Shown one piece after another: positions 24,370 to 33,319 of a DNA stretch of 64,000 bases. Positions within the stretch are counted from its first letter, which is position 1; each line of letters starts with the position of its first letter. Position numbers and translations under genes: made by a program. Origin of the DNA: Pseudoflavonifractor sp. AF19-9AC. GTDB lineage: Bacteria; Bacillota; Clostridia; Oscillospirales; Oscillospiraceae. A model generated the notes under the pieces. That model was not told where the DNA came from and ran no database searches. It saw nothing but the letters and a program-made list of their open reading frames with translations. The stretch is from the NCBI RefSeq assembly GCF_003478995.1, contig NZ_QUGI01000001.1, positions 481,447 to 545,446 of the forward strand, written 5' to 3'.

Positions 24370-24409
24370 CATAAAAAATTCCCGCTCTTAAGAGCGGGAA
24401 TTTTTTATG
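24370..24409. terminator. Bidirectional terminator between rrf2 and hutH
   Basis: A 40-base palindrome centred on TTAA with A-run and T-run flanks serves both convergent genes. A second hairpin, GCCCCG...CGGGGC (24409-24438), follows on the hutH side. Confidence 0.9.
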
Positions 24410-24469
24410 CCCCGACGGATCCGAAGATCCGCCGGGGCACAATTCGGGGAGGGGAAAAGACGATGAAGA

Positions 24470-26035
24470 TTACTCCAGATCGGGCAGAATCTCGTGAGCG
24501 ATCTCCAGCAGCTCGCCGCTGCGCACCATGGCCTCAACGGCCTTGATGTCGGGCCAAATCTCACGGTCGATCTCGAAGAAGGCGACCTTCTCACGCACGT
24601 GCTTGTAGAGAGCCTCGTGCAGGGGGGTGATGCCCTGGCCGTGGGTGTTCAGCTGACGACGGATGTCGATGGCCTGGCAGGCGGTGAGCAGCTCGTCAGC
24701 CAGCACGGACAGAGTGTTCTGGACAATCCAGCCGGCCTTGCGGGCGGCGGTGGTGCCCATGGAGACGATATCCTCCTGGTTGGCGGAGGAGGGGATGGAG
24801 TCCACGGAAGCGGGGTGAGCCAGCACCTTGTTCTCGGACACCATGGAGGCGGCGGCATACTGAACGATCATGAAGCCGGAGTTGACGCCGGGCTTGGTGG
24901 TGAGGAAGGGGGTCAGGCCGTTGGACAGAGCGGCGTTGACCATACGCTCGGTGCGGCGCTCGGAAGCGTTGGCGATCTCAGAGCAGGCAATGCCCAGAGT
25001 GTCGAAGGGGATCGCCATGGGCTCGCCGTGGAAGTTACCGCCGGAGATAACAGCCTCGTCCTCCAGGAACATGAGGGGGTTATCGGTCACGGCATTGAGC
25101 TCGTTGGCCACGATGGAGCTCACATAGTCCAGAGCGTCGCGGACGGCGCCGTGGAGCTGGGGGATGCAGCGCAGAGCGTAAGCGTCCTGCACGCGGTCCT
25201 TCTGGCAGTTGTCCAGAATCTCGGAGCCCTCCAGCAGCTTGGCCATGTTGCGGGCAACCAGCATCTGGCCCTTCTGGCCACGAACCTCGTGGATACGGGG
25301 GTCGAAGGCGTTGCGCAGGCCGGTGAGGCCCTCAAAGGTCATGGAGCCGATGATGTCGGCCAGCTGAGCAGCGCACATGGTGTCGTACAGAGCCAGGGAG
25401 CCCACGGAGGTCATGGCGCAGGTGCCGTTGGTCAGGCCCAGGCCTTCCTTGCTGACCAGAGTCTCCAGGGTCTTGATGCCGGCCTTGGCCATAGCCTCAC
25501 CGCCGGACATCTCCACGCCCTGATAGCGGGCCAGGCCCTTGCCCAGCAGGGGCAGAGACATGTGAGCCAGAGGAGCCAGGTCACCGGAGGAGCCCAGGGA
25601 GCCCTTCTGGGGAACGACGGGGGTGACGCCCTTATTCAGCATCTCAGCCATCATCTCCACCAGGATGGGACGGACACCGGACACGCCCACGCACAGAGCA
25701 TTGGCGCGGAGCAGCAGCATGCCGCGGACAACCTCGTCAGCATAGGGCTCACCGGTACCGGTGCAGTGGCTGAGGATCAGGTTGGTGGACAGCTGGTTGC
25801 TCATCTCCTCGGGCACAGCGACCTTCTGGAAGTCGCCGAAACCAGTGGTGATGCCGTAAGCGACGCGGCCCTCGTTGGCGATCTTCTCAGCCAGGGCGCG
25901 GGACTCCTTCATGGCCTCGATGGCGCTGGGAGCAATTTCAACAGTGGCATGATAACGAGCGACAGCCACAAAATCCTCCAGGGTGAGGCTATGACCGTCC
26001 ACAACAACATGGGTGATATTCTTGGGATTTTTCAT
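24470..26035 (-). CDS. hutH: Histidine ammonia-lyase
   Basis: A 521-residue aromatic amino-acid lyase that deaminates L-histidine to urocanate. Family signatures are clear: YGITTGFGDF, NLILSHCTGTGEP (Ser-His pair typical of histidine-specific enzymes), GSLGSSGDLAPLAH, NGT, QDAYALRC, and the SSANQED region. The MIO cofactor tripeptide, normally Ala-Ser-Gly, reads Ser-Ser-Gly (about 149-151). The start is ATG 26035, 8 bases after AGGAG; GTG 26041 lies too close to the site. hutU, hutI and a histidine transporter are absent here, so it is a single-gene unit with its own promoter. Confidence 0.9.
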   Translation of the reverse strand: MKNPKNITHVVVDGHSLTLEDFVAVARYHATVEIAPSAIEAMKESRALAEKIANEGRVAYGITTGFGDFQKVAVPEEMSNQLSTNLILSHCTGTGEPYADEVVRGMLLLRANALCVGVSGVRPILVEMMAEMLNKGVTPVVPQKGSLGSSGDLAPLAHMSLPLLGKGLARYQGVEMSGGEAMAKAGIKTLETLVSKEGLGLTNGTCAMTSVGSLALYDTMCAAQLADIIGSMTFEGLTGLRNAFDPRIHEVRGQKGQMLVARNMAKLLEGSEILDNCQKDRVQDAYALRCIPQLHGAVRDALDYVSSIVANELNAVTDNPLMFLEDEAVISGGNFHGEPMAIPFDTLGIACSEIANASERRTERMVNAALSNGLTPFLTTKPGVNSGFMIVQYAAASMVSENKVLAHPASVDSIPSSANQEDIVSMGTTAARKAGWIVQNTLSVLADELLTACQAIDIRRQLNTHGQGITPLHEALYKHVREKVAFFEIDREIWPDIKAVEAMVRSGELLEIAHEILPDLE

Positions 26036-26088
26036 ATTCACATCTCCTTTTATTATTGCACCGACGATCGGTTTTTTCTTGTACTGTC

Positions 26089-26117
26089 ATCATAGCACGA
26101 TTATTGGTTAATTTCAA
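26089..26117 (-). promoter_or_regulatory. Promoter of hutH
   Basis: On the minus strand TTGAAA (26112-26117) and TATGAT (26089-26094) are separated by 17 bases, with TGC just before the -10. The remaining gene-free bases up to 26280 are AT-rich with no gene. Confidence 0.75.
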
Positions 26118-26280
26118 TCAAAAATCCCGAAAAAATAAGTAATATTTATGCAGTATTGATACATTGAATTAGCGGAATAGAGTGAAAAAGCGTAAAATGA
26201 CAAAAAGAACCCTTTAAAACAGAAAAAATAAAAACAAAATGACTGAAAAAATGCAATTGCAAGTAACCGGTTTCGAAGAA

Positions 26281-26324
26281 TAAAAATGCCGGAAACCATA
26301 GGAAAACACCTATAATTTCCGGCA
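26281..26324 (-). terminator. Terminator of the AsrC-like gene
   Basis: TGCCGGAAA (26287-26295) pairs with TTTCCGGCA (26316-26324) around an inner ATAGG/CCTAT stem, and a T-run follows on the minus strand. It lies about 30 bases past the stop. Confidence 0.85.
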
Positions 26325-26353
26325 AAAAGAACGGGACGGATAATGAAGAAATA

Positions 26354-27295
26354 TCAATCCTCTGCGAGGACTTCCTCCTTGCGCTGGAGCAGCTCGTTCG
26401 ACATGAGCATGGCCTGAACCTTCTCAAAACCCAGTCGAGTAATGGTGTCCGCGAAGCGCTCCTTAGGCTGTCCGTAGGCTTTAAACAGGAGCAGGCACTT
26501 TTCAATGAGGGAGAGAGCATCCTCCTCGCTGGTCACGATGGTGTCCAGGGGGCGCCCCATGGCAGTGCGCTTGCCCCAGCGGCCTCCCAAATAAATTTGA
26601 TAACCGGTGCATTGGTCTTCAATGGCCTGGAAGGGGCACTTCTTGATGCAGCGGCCGCAGTGGTTGCACTGAGTGTTGTCAATGACGGCCTTGTCACCCT
26701 GCATGGAGATGACGTGAATGGGGCACTCCTTCACGCAGATCTGGCAGCCTTTGCACAGGTCCTCGCGAATCAGGGGGAACCGCTGTCCCACGATGCCCAC
26801 GTCGTTCAGGTCAGGCTTGACGCAGTTGTTGGGGCAGCCGCCCACGGCAATTTTAAACTTATGGGGCAGCTTTACATCGTGGTAGCCCACATAGAATCGA
26901 TCGTGGATCTTTTGGGAGAGCGCGTAGGTGTCAATGAGGCCGTACTGGCAGGTAGTACCTTTACAGGAGACCACAGGACGGACTTTGGCGCCGGTTCCGC
27001 CGGTCTCCAGACCGGCCTCCTGACGGAGAAACTCCCGCATCGGCTCAATGTTTTCAAAGGGAACACCCTGAATCTCCACGGTCATGCGGGTGGTCAGAGT
27101 GACCTCACCGCTGCCAAATCGCTCAGCAGCCTGAGCAATGGCGGCGCATTCCTGGGCCGTGATCTTGCCGTTGCGGGTGATGACGCGGCCGTTGAACTTA
27201 TCAGGGGTACGCTTGTCCCACAGAAATCCCAGCCCTTTGACCCGGGTAACTTCGCTCTGGGGAACGGAAGTACCGCTGTTGTTGGCTTGACTCAT
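26354..27295 (-). CDS. AsrC-like siroheme/4Fe-4S sulfite or nitrite reductase subunit
   Basis: A 313-residue cytoplasmic redox protein. The N-terminal half carries the ferredoxin-like sulfite/nitrite reductase fold (ITAQECAAIAQAAERFGSG). The siroheme-[4Fe-4S] ligand motifs are CKGTTCQYG and GGCPNNCVKP. Two ferredoxin [4Fe-4S] motifs, CKGCQICVKECP and CNHCGRCIKKCP, follow (about 180-225). Length and layout resemble AsrC, the siroheme subunit of anaerobic sulfite reductase, but asrA and asrB are not nearby, so substrate and electron donor are unknown. Ends in a terminator; single-gene unit. Confidence 0.8.
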   Translation of the reverse strand: MSQANNSGTSVPQSEVTRVKGLGFLWDKRTPDKFNGRVITRNGKITAQECAAIAQAAERFGSGEVTLTTRMTVEIQGVPFENIEPMREFLRQEAGLETGGTGAKVRPVVSCKGTTCQYGLIDTYALSQKIHDRFYVGYHDVKLPHKFKIAVGGCPNNCVKPDLNDVGIVGQRFPLIREDLCKGCQICVKECPIHVISMQGDKAVIDNTQCNHCGRCIKKCPFQAIEDQCTGYQIYLGGRWGKRTAMGRPLDTIVTSEEDALSLIEKCLLLFKAYGQPKERFADTITRLGFEKVQAMLMSNELLQRKEEVLAED

Positions 27296-27515
27296 AATTA
27301 AAAACCTCCCTGATTTTGCGGAAAATCCACCAACATATTTGGCACAAAATGGCTTGATACGGCATCCATACCAGCCAAACGAGGAAAATACTACATTTAA
27401 TAATAAAAATACAGGAACTGGGAGATGATGTCAATGAAAGAAATCCCGAAATTTGCAGGGATATTCCCCTTTAAAAAAGGATAAAGTGCGAAAATGCATT
27501 TCTGTTATGTTTGCC

Positions 27516-27544
27516 TTGCATTTAAGAAAACCTTTTGCTATAAT
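27516..27544 (+). promoter_or_regulatory. Promoter of the liv operon
   Basis: TTGCAT (27516-27521), a 17-base spacer and TATAAT (27539-27544) with an extended TGC element, about 90 bases before the livJ start. The rest of 27296-27630 is gene-free and AT-rich. Confidence 0.85.
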
Positions 27545-27630
27545 AGGCCATGAACTTGTCACACAGACATATGTGTGTAAAGTGAGAACAAACTCCGGTT
27601 AAACCGAGAGAATCATGGGAGGAAACAAGA

Positions 27631-28809
27631 ATGAGACGAATCCTTGCACTTGCTATGTCCTGCGTGTTGGTCCTGGGTATTTTGGCCGGCTGTGGGAACG
27701 GCAACAGTTCCGGCGAAGGCGGCTCCGATGGCGAGAAGGTCATCAAGGTCGGCGTGTTCGAGTGTACCACCGGTGAGAACGGCGGCGGCGGCCAGCTGGA
27801 AGTGAACGGCATCAAGTATGCCAACCAGATCAAGCCCACCGTCAAAATCGGGGATGAGGAGTACAAAGTTGAGCTGGTTATCTCTGATAACAAGTCCGAC
27901 AAGTCTGAGGCTGCCAACGCCGCCAGCTATCTGGTGAATGAGGGCTGCTCCATTGTTCTGGGTTCCTATGGTTCCGCGGTGTCCATTGCTGCCGGTTCCG
28001 TCTTTAAGGAAGCTGAGATTCCTGCCATTGGCTGCTCCTGCACCAATCCTCAGGTCACCCTGGGCAATGACTACTACTTCCGCGTCTGCTTCCTGGATTC
28101 CTTCCAGGCCAAGGTGCTTGCCTACTACGCCATTGAGCAGGGCTACACCAAGGCCGCTGTCCTTACCCAGGTGGGTGACGACTACTCCATCGGCCTGGGC
28201 CAGTTCTTCCAGGAGTACTTTGTGGAGTTCGGCGGTGAGATCGTCTCCAGCCAGAGCTTCCCTGCTAACAACTCTGACTACAGCGCTCTGCTTCAGAACG
28301 TGAAGTCCTCCGGCGCCCAGTGCGTCTTCGCTCCTTCCTCCATCACCGCGGCTCCCGTGATTCTCCAGCAGGCCCAGAGCCTGGGCCTGGAGGCCGTGTT
28401 CATGGGCCCCGACACCTGGGACAACGCGGACATGATCAACACCGCTGAGGGCGGCGCTGCCGGCTGCACCGAAGGTCTCATCTGCTCCACCTTCTTTGAC
28501 GACAGCGGCGATGACGTGGCCGACTTCGTCAACGGCTACAAGGAGGCCTTCGAGACTGACACTGTCAACGTGGTTACCGCTCTGGGCTATGACGCCTATA
28601 TGGCTGCCATCCAGGCCATCGAGGCCGCTGGCTCCACCGACGGCAACGCCATCCGGGATGCTCTCACTGGCGTGAGCTTTACCGGCGTCACCGGACCCAT
28701 CGCCTTTGACCAGAACGGCGACGTGGCCAAGGATTCCGCCGTGCTGAAGACTGCCAGCGGCGGTAAGCTGGTCTACGCTGATACTGTGACTGTGACTGAC
28801 GTTCAGTAA
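27631..28809 (+). CDS. livJ: Branched-chain amino-acid ABC transporter substrate-binding lipoprotein
   Basis: A 392-residue lipoprotein with a signal peptide and lipobox LAGC (Cys21), then a Leu/Ile/Val-binding fold (VIKVGVFECTTGENGGGGQ, a long two-lobe periplasmic-binding core). It captures the amino acid outside the membrane for LivHMGF encoded downstream. A GGAGG site precedes ATG 27631. Substrate could be another amino acid or small carboxylate; the family call is firm, the ligand is inferred from the operon. Confidence 0.88.
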   Translation: MRRILALAMSCVLVLGILAGCGNGNSSGEGGSDGEKVIKVGVFECTTGENGGGGQLEVNGIKYANQIKPTVKIGDEEYKVELVISDNKSDKSEAANAASYLVNEGCSIVLGSYGSAVSIAAGSVFKEAEIPAIGCSCTNPQVTLGNDYYFRVCFLDSFQAKVLAYYAIEQGYTKAAVLTQVGDDYSIGLGQFFQEYFVEFGGEIVSSQSFPANNSDYSALLQNVKSSGAQCVFAPSSITAAPVILQQAQSLGLEAVFMGPDTWDNADMINTAEGGAAGCTEGLICSTFFDDSGDDVADFVNGYKEAFETDTVNVVTALGYDAYMAAIQAIEAAGSTDGNAIRDALTGVSFTGVTGPIAFDQNGDVAKDSAVLKTASGGKLVYADTVTVTDVQ

Positions 28810-28834
28810 TCCACCCTTTATCCTGAGCATAACT

Positions 28835-28868
28835 GGCGGGCAGGGGGCGTAAAAGTCTCCTGCTCGCC
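28835..28868 (+). promoter_or_regulatory. Intercistronic hairpin after livJ
   Basis: GGCGGGCAGG (28835-28844) pairs with CCTGCTCGCC (28859-28868) with one wobble. Without a T-run it probably stabilises the abundant livJ message or partly attenuates the downstream permease genes. Confidence 0.6.
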
Positions 28869-28915
28869 GCTGTGTTACAAGCACCAGATACTCGATATGG
28901 GAGGCTGGTCCCTTT

Positions 28916-29809
28916 ATGGATCTGACAACATTCTTTCAAAGCTGTGTTACCAGTGTGTCCATCGGCAGCGCCTATGCCCTCATTGCCATTGGATATACGA
29001 TGGTGTACGGCATCTTGCGTCTTATCAATTTTGCTCACGGCGATATTTTTATGATGGCGGGCTACTTCACCATCTTCGCCATGTCGAATTTCATGTTACC
29101 CTGGTATGTGGCCATCCCCTTGGTGCTGGCCATGACCGCCCTGCTGGGTGTGGTCATTGAGCGCATTGCTTATAAGCCTCTGCGTTCGGCGCCCCGCATG
29201 TCCATCATGATTTCGGCCATCGGTGTGTCCTTCTTCCTGGAAAACTTTGCAACCTACCTCTTTACCGGTCTGCCCAAATCCTTCCCCGGCATCGGATTTC
29301 TCCAGATCCCCATGGAGTGGGGGTCAGTGAAGCTGCAGTCGGTGAGCATTATCACCCCCATTGTTACCATCGTGCTGGTGGTTGCCCTGATGACCCTGGT
29401 CAATAAGACCAAGATCGGTATGGCCATGCGGGCAGCTGCCAAGGATTTTGAGACCGCGCAGCTGATGGGCATTAAGATTAACCGCGTGATCTCCTTTACC
29501 TTTGCGGTAGGCTCCGTCCTGGCGGCGGTGGGTGCGATTTTGTACTTCTCTCCCCGCCCCATGGTCTATCCGTACAGCGGCATGATGCCGGGCCTGAAGT
29601 GCTTCGTGGCTGCCGTTCTGGGCGGCATCGGCTCCATCCCCGGTGCCTGCATCGGCGGATTTATCATCGGTGCTGTGGAGACTTTCCTGGTAGCCATGTT
29701 CCCCACCCTCAGTGGTTACAGCGATGCCTTTACGTTTGTGCTGCTCATCCTCATGCTCCTGGTGCGGCCCACCGGCCTGCTGGGTGAAAAAATGACAGAT
29801 AAGGTGTGA
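28916..29809 (+). CDS. livH: Branched-chain amino-acid ABC permease LivH
   Basis: A 297-residue inner-membrane permease with about eight hydrophobic helices and the LivH signatures GYTMVYGILRLINFAHGD and AAVLGGIGSIPGACIGG near the coupling region. It forms the channel with LivM. It lies 107 bases after livJ and 7 bases before livM, and GGGAGG precedes ATG 28916. Confidence 0.92.
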   Translation: MDLTTFFQSCVTSVSIGSAYALIAIGYTMVYGILRLINFAHGDIFMMAGYFTIFAMSNFMLPWYVAIPLVLAMTALLGVVIERIAYKPLRSAPRMSIMISAIGVSFFLENFATYLFTGLPKSFPGIGFLQIPMEWGSVKLQSVSIITPIVTIVLVVALMTLVNKTKIGMAMRAAAKDFETAQLMGIKINRVISFTFAVGSVLAAVGAILYFSPRPMVYPYSGMMPGLKCFVAAVLGGIGSIPGACIGGFIIGAVETFLVAMFPTLSGYSDAFTFVLLILMLLVRPTGLLGEKMTDKV

Positions 29810-29816
29810 TACGTTT

Positions 29817-30944
29817 ATGAAATTAAGCAAGAAAACAAACGTAGGCCTGACTGTCGCGCTGGTGGCCGTTGCCGCGGTGGTCATCACCCTGCTGGATCTC
29901 AAGATAATTGGCAGCACCTACGTTACAAATATTATCAAACTCAGCGCAATTTATGCGCTGGTGGGCGTGTCCATGAACCTGGTCAATGGCTTTACCGGCC
30001 TGTTCTCCTTGGGCCAGGCGGGCTTTATGGCCATTGGTGCCTATGTGGTGGCTATGCTCACCACGGATCCTGCAGGCCGGGCGGGTATCTACTATGTCGT
30101 GCCCATCAACCCCGTGCTGGAGCAGATTCAGATCCCCTTCCCGGTAGCCCTCATTCTGGGCGGACTGGTGGCAGCGGGTCTGGCCTATCTCATCGGTGCC
30201 CCCATCCTGCGGCTGAAGAGCGACTATCTGGCCATCGCCACCCTGGGCTTTTCCGAGATCATCCGGGTGGTGCTGTCCAACAATGAGCTGGCGCCCTTTA
30301 CCAACGGCTCCCTGGGTCTGAAGAATGTCCCCTCCTTCAGCTCCATGTGGAAGGATCTGGGGCTGCCTGGAAACGGCCTGTGGCTCTGCCTGGGTATTGT
30401 GGCCCTGTGCATTGCCATTGTGGTTCTGCTCATCAACTCCTCCTATGGCCGGGCCTTTAAGGCCATTCGGGAAAACGAGGTGGCTGCGGAGGCTATGGGT
30501 ATCAACCTGGCCCACCATAAGCAGATGTCCTTTGCCATCGGCGCCTTTTTTGCCGCCATTGGCGGCGGCCTGCTGGCGGCCCACCTCACTGCCATCGACC
30601 CCAACCAGTTTAAGATTGCCCTTACCTACGAGCTGCTGCTGATCGTGGTTCTGGGCGGTCTGGGCTCCATTACCGGCACAGTGCTGGGTGCCTTTGTCTA
30701 TACCGCAGGTAAGGAGTGGCTGCGCTGGTGCGACAACCCCCTGACCATCGGCGGTGTGGAAATTCCCATTTTCCGGTCCGGACTGCGTATGGTCATCTTC
30801 TCCATCCTGCTGATGGTGATTGTGCTGTTCTATAACCGGGGCCTGATGGGCACCAGCGAATTCTCCTGGAACGGCATCTACGGCACCCTGCGCCGCTGGA
30901 TTGGAAAAGTGACCGGGAAGATCAGGAAGGAGGCAAAACAATGA
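29817..30944 (+). CDS. livM: Branched-chain amino-acid ABC permease LivM
   Basis: A 375-residue permease with LivM signatures (YALVGVSMNLVNGFTGLFSLGQAGFMAIGAY; KSDYLAIATLGFSEIIR; GGLGSITGTVLGA). About ten membrane segments. It partners LivH. The stop overlaps the livG start by 4 bases, showing tight operon coupling. Confidence 0.92.
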   Translation: MKLSKKTNVGLTVALVAVAAVVITLLDLKIIGSTYVTNIIKLSAIYALVGVSMNLVNGFTGLFSLGQAGFMAIGAYVVAMLTTDPAGRAGIYYVVPINPVLEQIQIPFPVALILGGLVAAGLAYLIGAPILRLKSDYLAIATLGFSEIIRVVLSNNELAPFTNGSLGLKNVPSFSSMWKDLGLPGNGLWLCLGIVALCIAIVVLLINSSYGRAFKAIRENEVAAEAMGINLAHHKQMSFAIGAFFAAIGGGLLAAHLTAIDPNQFKIALTYELLLIVVLGGLGSITGTVLGAFVYTAGKEWLRWCDNPLTIGGVEIPIFRSGLRMVIFSILLMVIVLFYNRGLMGTSEFSWNGIYGTLRRWIGKVTGKIRKEAKQ

Positions 30945-31948
30945 GCAGCAAGGAAAATGTCCTCCGCCTGGAGAATGTAACCATGCAGTTTGGCGGCGTG
31001 GTAGCTGTCAATAACCTTTCCTTGGAGGTCAATGAGGGGGAGATCGTGGCCCTCATCGGCCCCAACGGCGCCGGCAAGACAACGGCGTTCAACTGTATCA
31101 CAGGCGTGTATGAGCCCACCAACGGTCTGGTGGATTTCATGGGCCGGCCCATGATCCGCAACCACCCCAAGGGCAAGATGCTCAAGTCCTACGCCGGCGA
31201 AAACGGGAGCATGTACTGCGGCAGCTATACCGCCGATGACCCGGAGGCGCTGAGCGCCATTGAGGCCGAGCAGGACCAGGCGCGTCAGGCAGCCATGCGG
31301 AAGGAGTATGAGGCCGGGGCGGAGCAGCGGAAGCAGGCGGCCCGTGACCGGGATCCCTATGCCTTCACCGACAAGGTGCTCAATCCCACGCCGGATAAGA
31401 TCACCCATCTGGGCATTGCCCGTACCTTCCAGAACATCCGGCTCTTTTCCCGGCTGTCGGTGCTGGACAACGTGCTCATTGCCAAGCACATGCGGGCCAA
31501 GCAGAACGTGTTTTCCGCCACCTTCCGGCTCAACCGCGCCGAAGAGAAGCGGATGCGGGAGGAGGCCCTGGCCCTGCTGGAGGAGCAGAACCTGCTCCAC
31601 CTGAAGGACGAGGTGGCCGGCTCCCTGCCCTATGGCCTGCAGCGGCATCTGGAGATTGCCCGTGCCCTGGCCACCCACCCCAAGCTCCTCCTGCTGGATG
31701 AGCCTGCGGCGGGCATGAACCCTCAGGAGACCCAGGAACTGACCGACTTCATCAAGCGCATCCGGGATGAATTTGATCTGACCATTTTGATGATCGAGCA
31801 CCATATGGATCTGGTCATGCAGATTTCGGAGCGCATCTATGTGCTGGATTTCGGCAAGCTCATTGCACAGGGCACGCCGGAGGAAGTGCAGAACAATCCT
31901 CGGGTAATCGAGGCGTATTTGGGGGTGGCAGACGATGCTGAAGATTGA
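30941..31948 (+). CDS. livG: LivG ATPase with a large internal insertion
   Basis: A 335-residue ABC ATPase. Walker A is GPNGAGKTT (40-48), Q-loop Gln164 in RTFQNIRLFS, Walker B LLLDEPAAGMNP, and the switch His lies in MIEHHMD. Typical LivG has about 255 residues. The extra length is a charged, helix-rich insertion at about residues 74-152 (EAEQDQARQAAMRKEYEAG) between Walker A and the Q-loop. The signature region reads SLPYGLQRHLEIARAL. It powers import with LivF. Overlaps livM by 4 and livF by 14 bases. Confidence 0.9.
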   Translation: MSSKENVLRLENVTMQFGGVVAVNNLSLEVNEGEIVALIGPNGAGKTTAFNCITGVYEPTNGLVDFMGRPMIRNHPKGKMLKSYAGENGSMYCGSYTADDPEALSAIEAEQDQARQAAMRKEYEAGAEQRKQAARDRDPYAFTDKVLNPTPDKITHLGIARTFQNIRLFSRLSVLDNVLIAKHMRAKQNVFSATFRLNRAEEKRMREEALALLEEQNLLHLKDEVAGSLPYGLQRHLEIARALATHPKLLLLDEPAAGMNPQETQELTDFIKRIRDEFDLTILMIEHHMDLVMQISERIYVLDFGKLIAQGTPEEVQNNPRVIEAYLGVADDAED

Positions 31949-32630
31949 TGATTTAAAAGTCAGCTACGGCGGCATCGAGGCCGTAAAGGGAATTACCTTT
32001 GAGGTGCCCGAGCGAAAGATTGTCACCCTGATTGGAGCCAACGGTGCGGGCAAGTCTACCACCCTGCGCACCATTGCCGGTTTGGTGAAGCCTGCCCACG
32101 GCCGGATTCACCTGCAGGGGGAGGACATTACCGGGCTTTCCCCGGACCGGATCGTGTCCAAGGGCATTACGCTGGTGCCGGAGGGACGTCGGGTATTTCC
32201 CGATCTGACGGTGCTGGAAAACCTGAAAATCGGCGCATACCTCCGCCGGGACAGCATTGAGGACGACCTGAACTGGGTCTATGAGCTGTTTCCCCGCCTG
32301 AAGGAGCGCTCCTGGCAGGCAGCCGGCACACTGTCCGGCGGCGAGCAGCAGATGCTGGCCGTAGGCCGTGCGCTGATGTCCCGACCCAAGATCATCATGA
32401 TGGATGAGCCCTCGTTGGGTCTGGCTCCTCTGGTGGTGAAGGGCATCTTCGACATCATCCGGGAGATCAATCGCCAGGGTGTGACCGTTCTGCTTATTGA
32501 GCAGAACGCCAATATGGCTCTGCGCATTGCCGATGTGGCCTATGTGCTGGAAACCGGAAAGCTGACGCTCTCCGGTACCGGACGGGAACTGCTGGCGAAT
32601 GAGCAGGTCAAGAAAGCCTATTTGGGCTGA
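31935..32630 (+). CDS. livF: Branched-chain amino-acid ABC ATPase LivF
   Basis: A 231-residue ABC ATPase: Walker A GANGAGKST, signature LSGGEQQMLAVGRAL, Walker B IIMMDEPSLGLAP, switch region LLIEQNANMAL, and the LivF-typical VPEGRRVFPDLTV. Forms the nucleotide-binding pair with LivG. Last gene of the operon, followed by a terminator. Confidence 0.93.
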   Translation: MLKIDDLKVSYGGIEAVKGITFEVPERKIVTLIGANGAGKSTTLRTIAGLVKPAHGRIHLQGEDITGLSPDRIVSKGITLVPEGRRVFPDLTVLENLKIGAYLRRDSIEDDLNWVYELFPRLKERSWQAAGTLSGGEQQMLAVGRALMSRPKIIMMDEPSLGLAPLVVKGIFDIIREINRQGVTVLLIEQNANMALRIADVAYVLETGKLTLSGTGRELLANEQVKKAYLG

Positions 32631-32640
32631 CATACAGAGA

Positions 32641-32677
32641 AAAACGGAGCATCCGCATCACGCGGGTGCTCCGTTTT
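32641..32677 (+). terminator. Terminator of the liv operon
   Basis: AAAACGGAGCA (32641-32651) pairs with TGCTCCGTTTT (32667-32677) around CCGC/GCGG, with T-runs in both directions. It also serves the convergent XRE gene. Confidence 0.9.
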
Positions 32678-32702
32678 TAATGGCAATAGGAATGCGTTGG
32701 AT

Positions 32703-33077
32703 TTAAGGGATAAAGGTAGGAAGCGGGGAGTGCTCCGAGGGGTATTTGTTCAGCAGACGGACAATTTCACTGCAAAGGGAGAGCAGCTCCTCCCGGTCCT
32801 GGGGCGCCCAGGAGGAATACCAGTCCAGCTTCAACAGCAGCTGAAACGTCTGATGACTCTGCTCCGGAGAGAACGTGTCGGAGAGCAGCACCGAGACGGG
32901 AATATCCAGATTGCGGGCAATGCACTCCACGGTGTCCAGATGGGGCGGATGGCCGTGCTCAATTTCCTGTAGGGTGGATTTGGAAATGTTGAGCCGCTTG
33001 GCGAAGTGGACCAGCGAGCAGCCCTGCATGGCCCGAAGTGTACGCAGATTTCTGGCCAGATTTTCTGTGGCACCCAT
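32703..33077 (-). CDS. XRE-family regulator
   Basis: A 124-residue protein with an N-terminal Cro/C1-type helix-turn-helix (NLARNLRTLRAMQGCSLVHF, then LNISKSTLQEIEHG) and a helical C-terminal part (WAPQDREELLSLCSEIVRLL). ATG 33077 has an AAAGGGGG site; the frame is open for 40 codons upstream without one. Divergent from the LysR gene, it may regulate that gene or the liv operon; no target is evident. Confidence 0.8.
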   Translation of the reverse strand: MGATENLARNLRTLRAMQGCSLVHFAKRLNISKSTLQEIEHGHPPHLDTVECIARNLDIPVSVLLSDTFSPEQSHQTFQLLLKLDWYSSWAPQDREELLSLCSEIVRLLNKYPSEHSPLPTFIP

Positions 33078-33319
33078 GCTGATCACGCCCCCTTTCCACC
33101 AAGCATAGCACAGCACACGCGCAGAATTTGTCGAATTTTGGCGAGGAAGAAAAAAGAATGGGGAAATGGGAGAGAGACGGCTTGCCGAATGTTCCAAAAA
33201 TCAGAAGAAACAGTTTGTTTTGTAAAGAAAAAGTGGGGGAGGACGGCAACGAGACACTGTTTTTAGCCAGAGAACTATGATATAATCATTATAAGCAATT
33301 GGTTATGGAGGTGCTGGCC

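Noticed and set aside
24494..26095. 533-codon frame antisense to hutH
   Set aside because: His/Gly/Val-rich low-complexity translation typical of the complement of a GC-rich gene.
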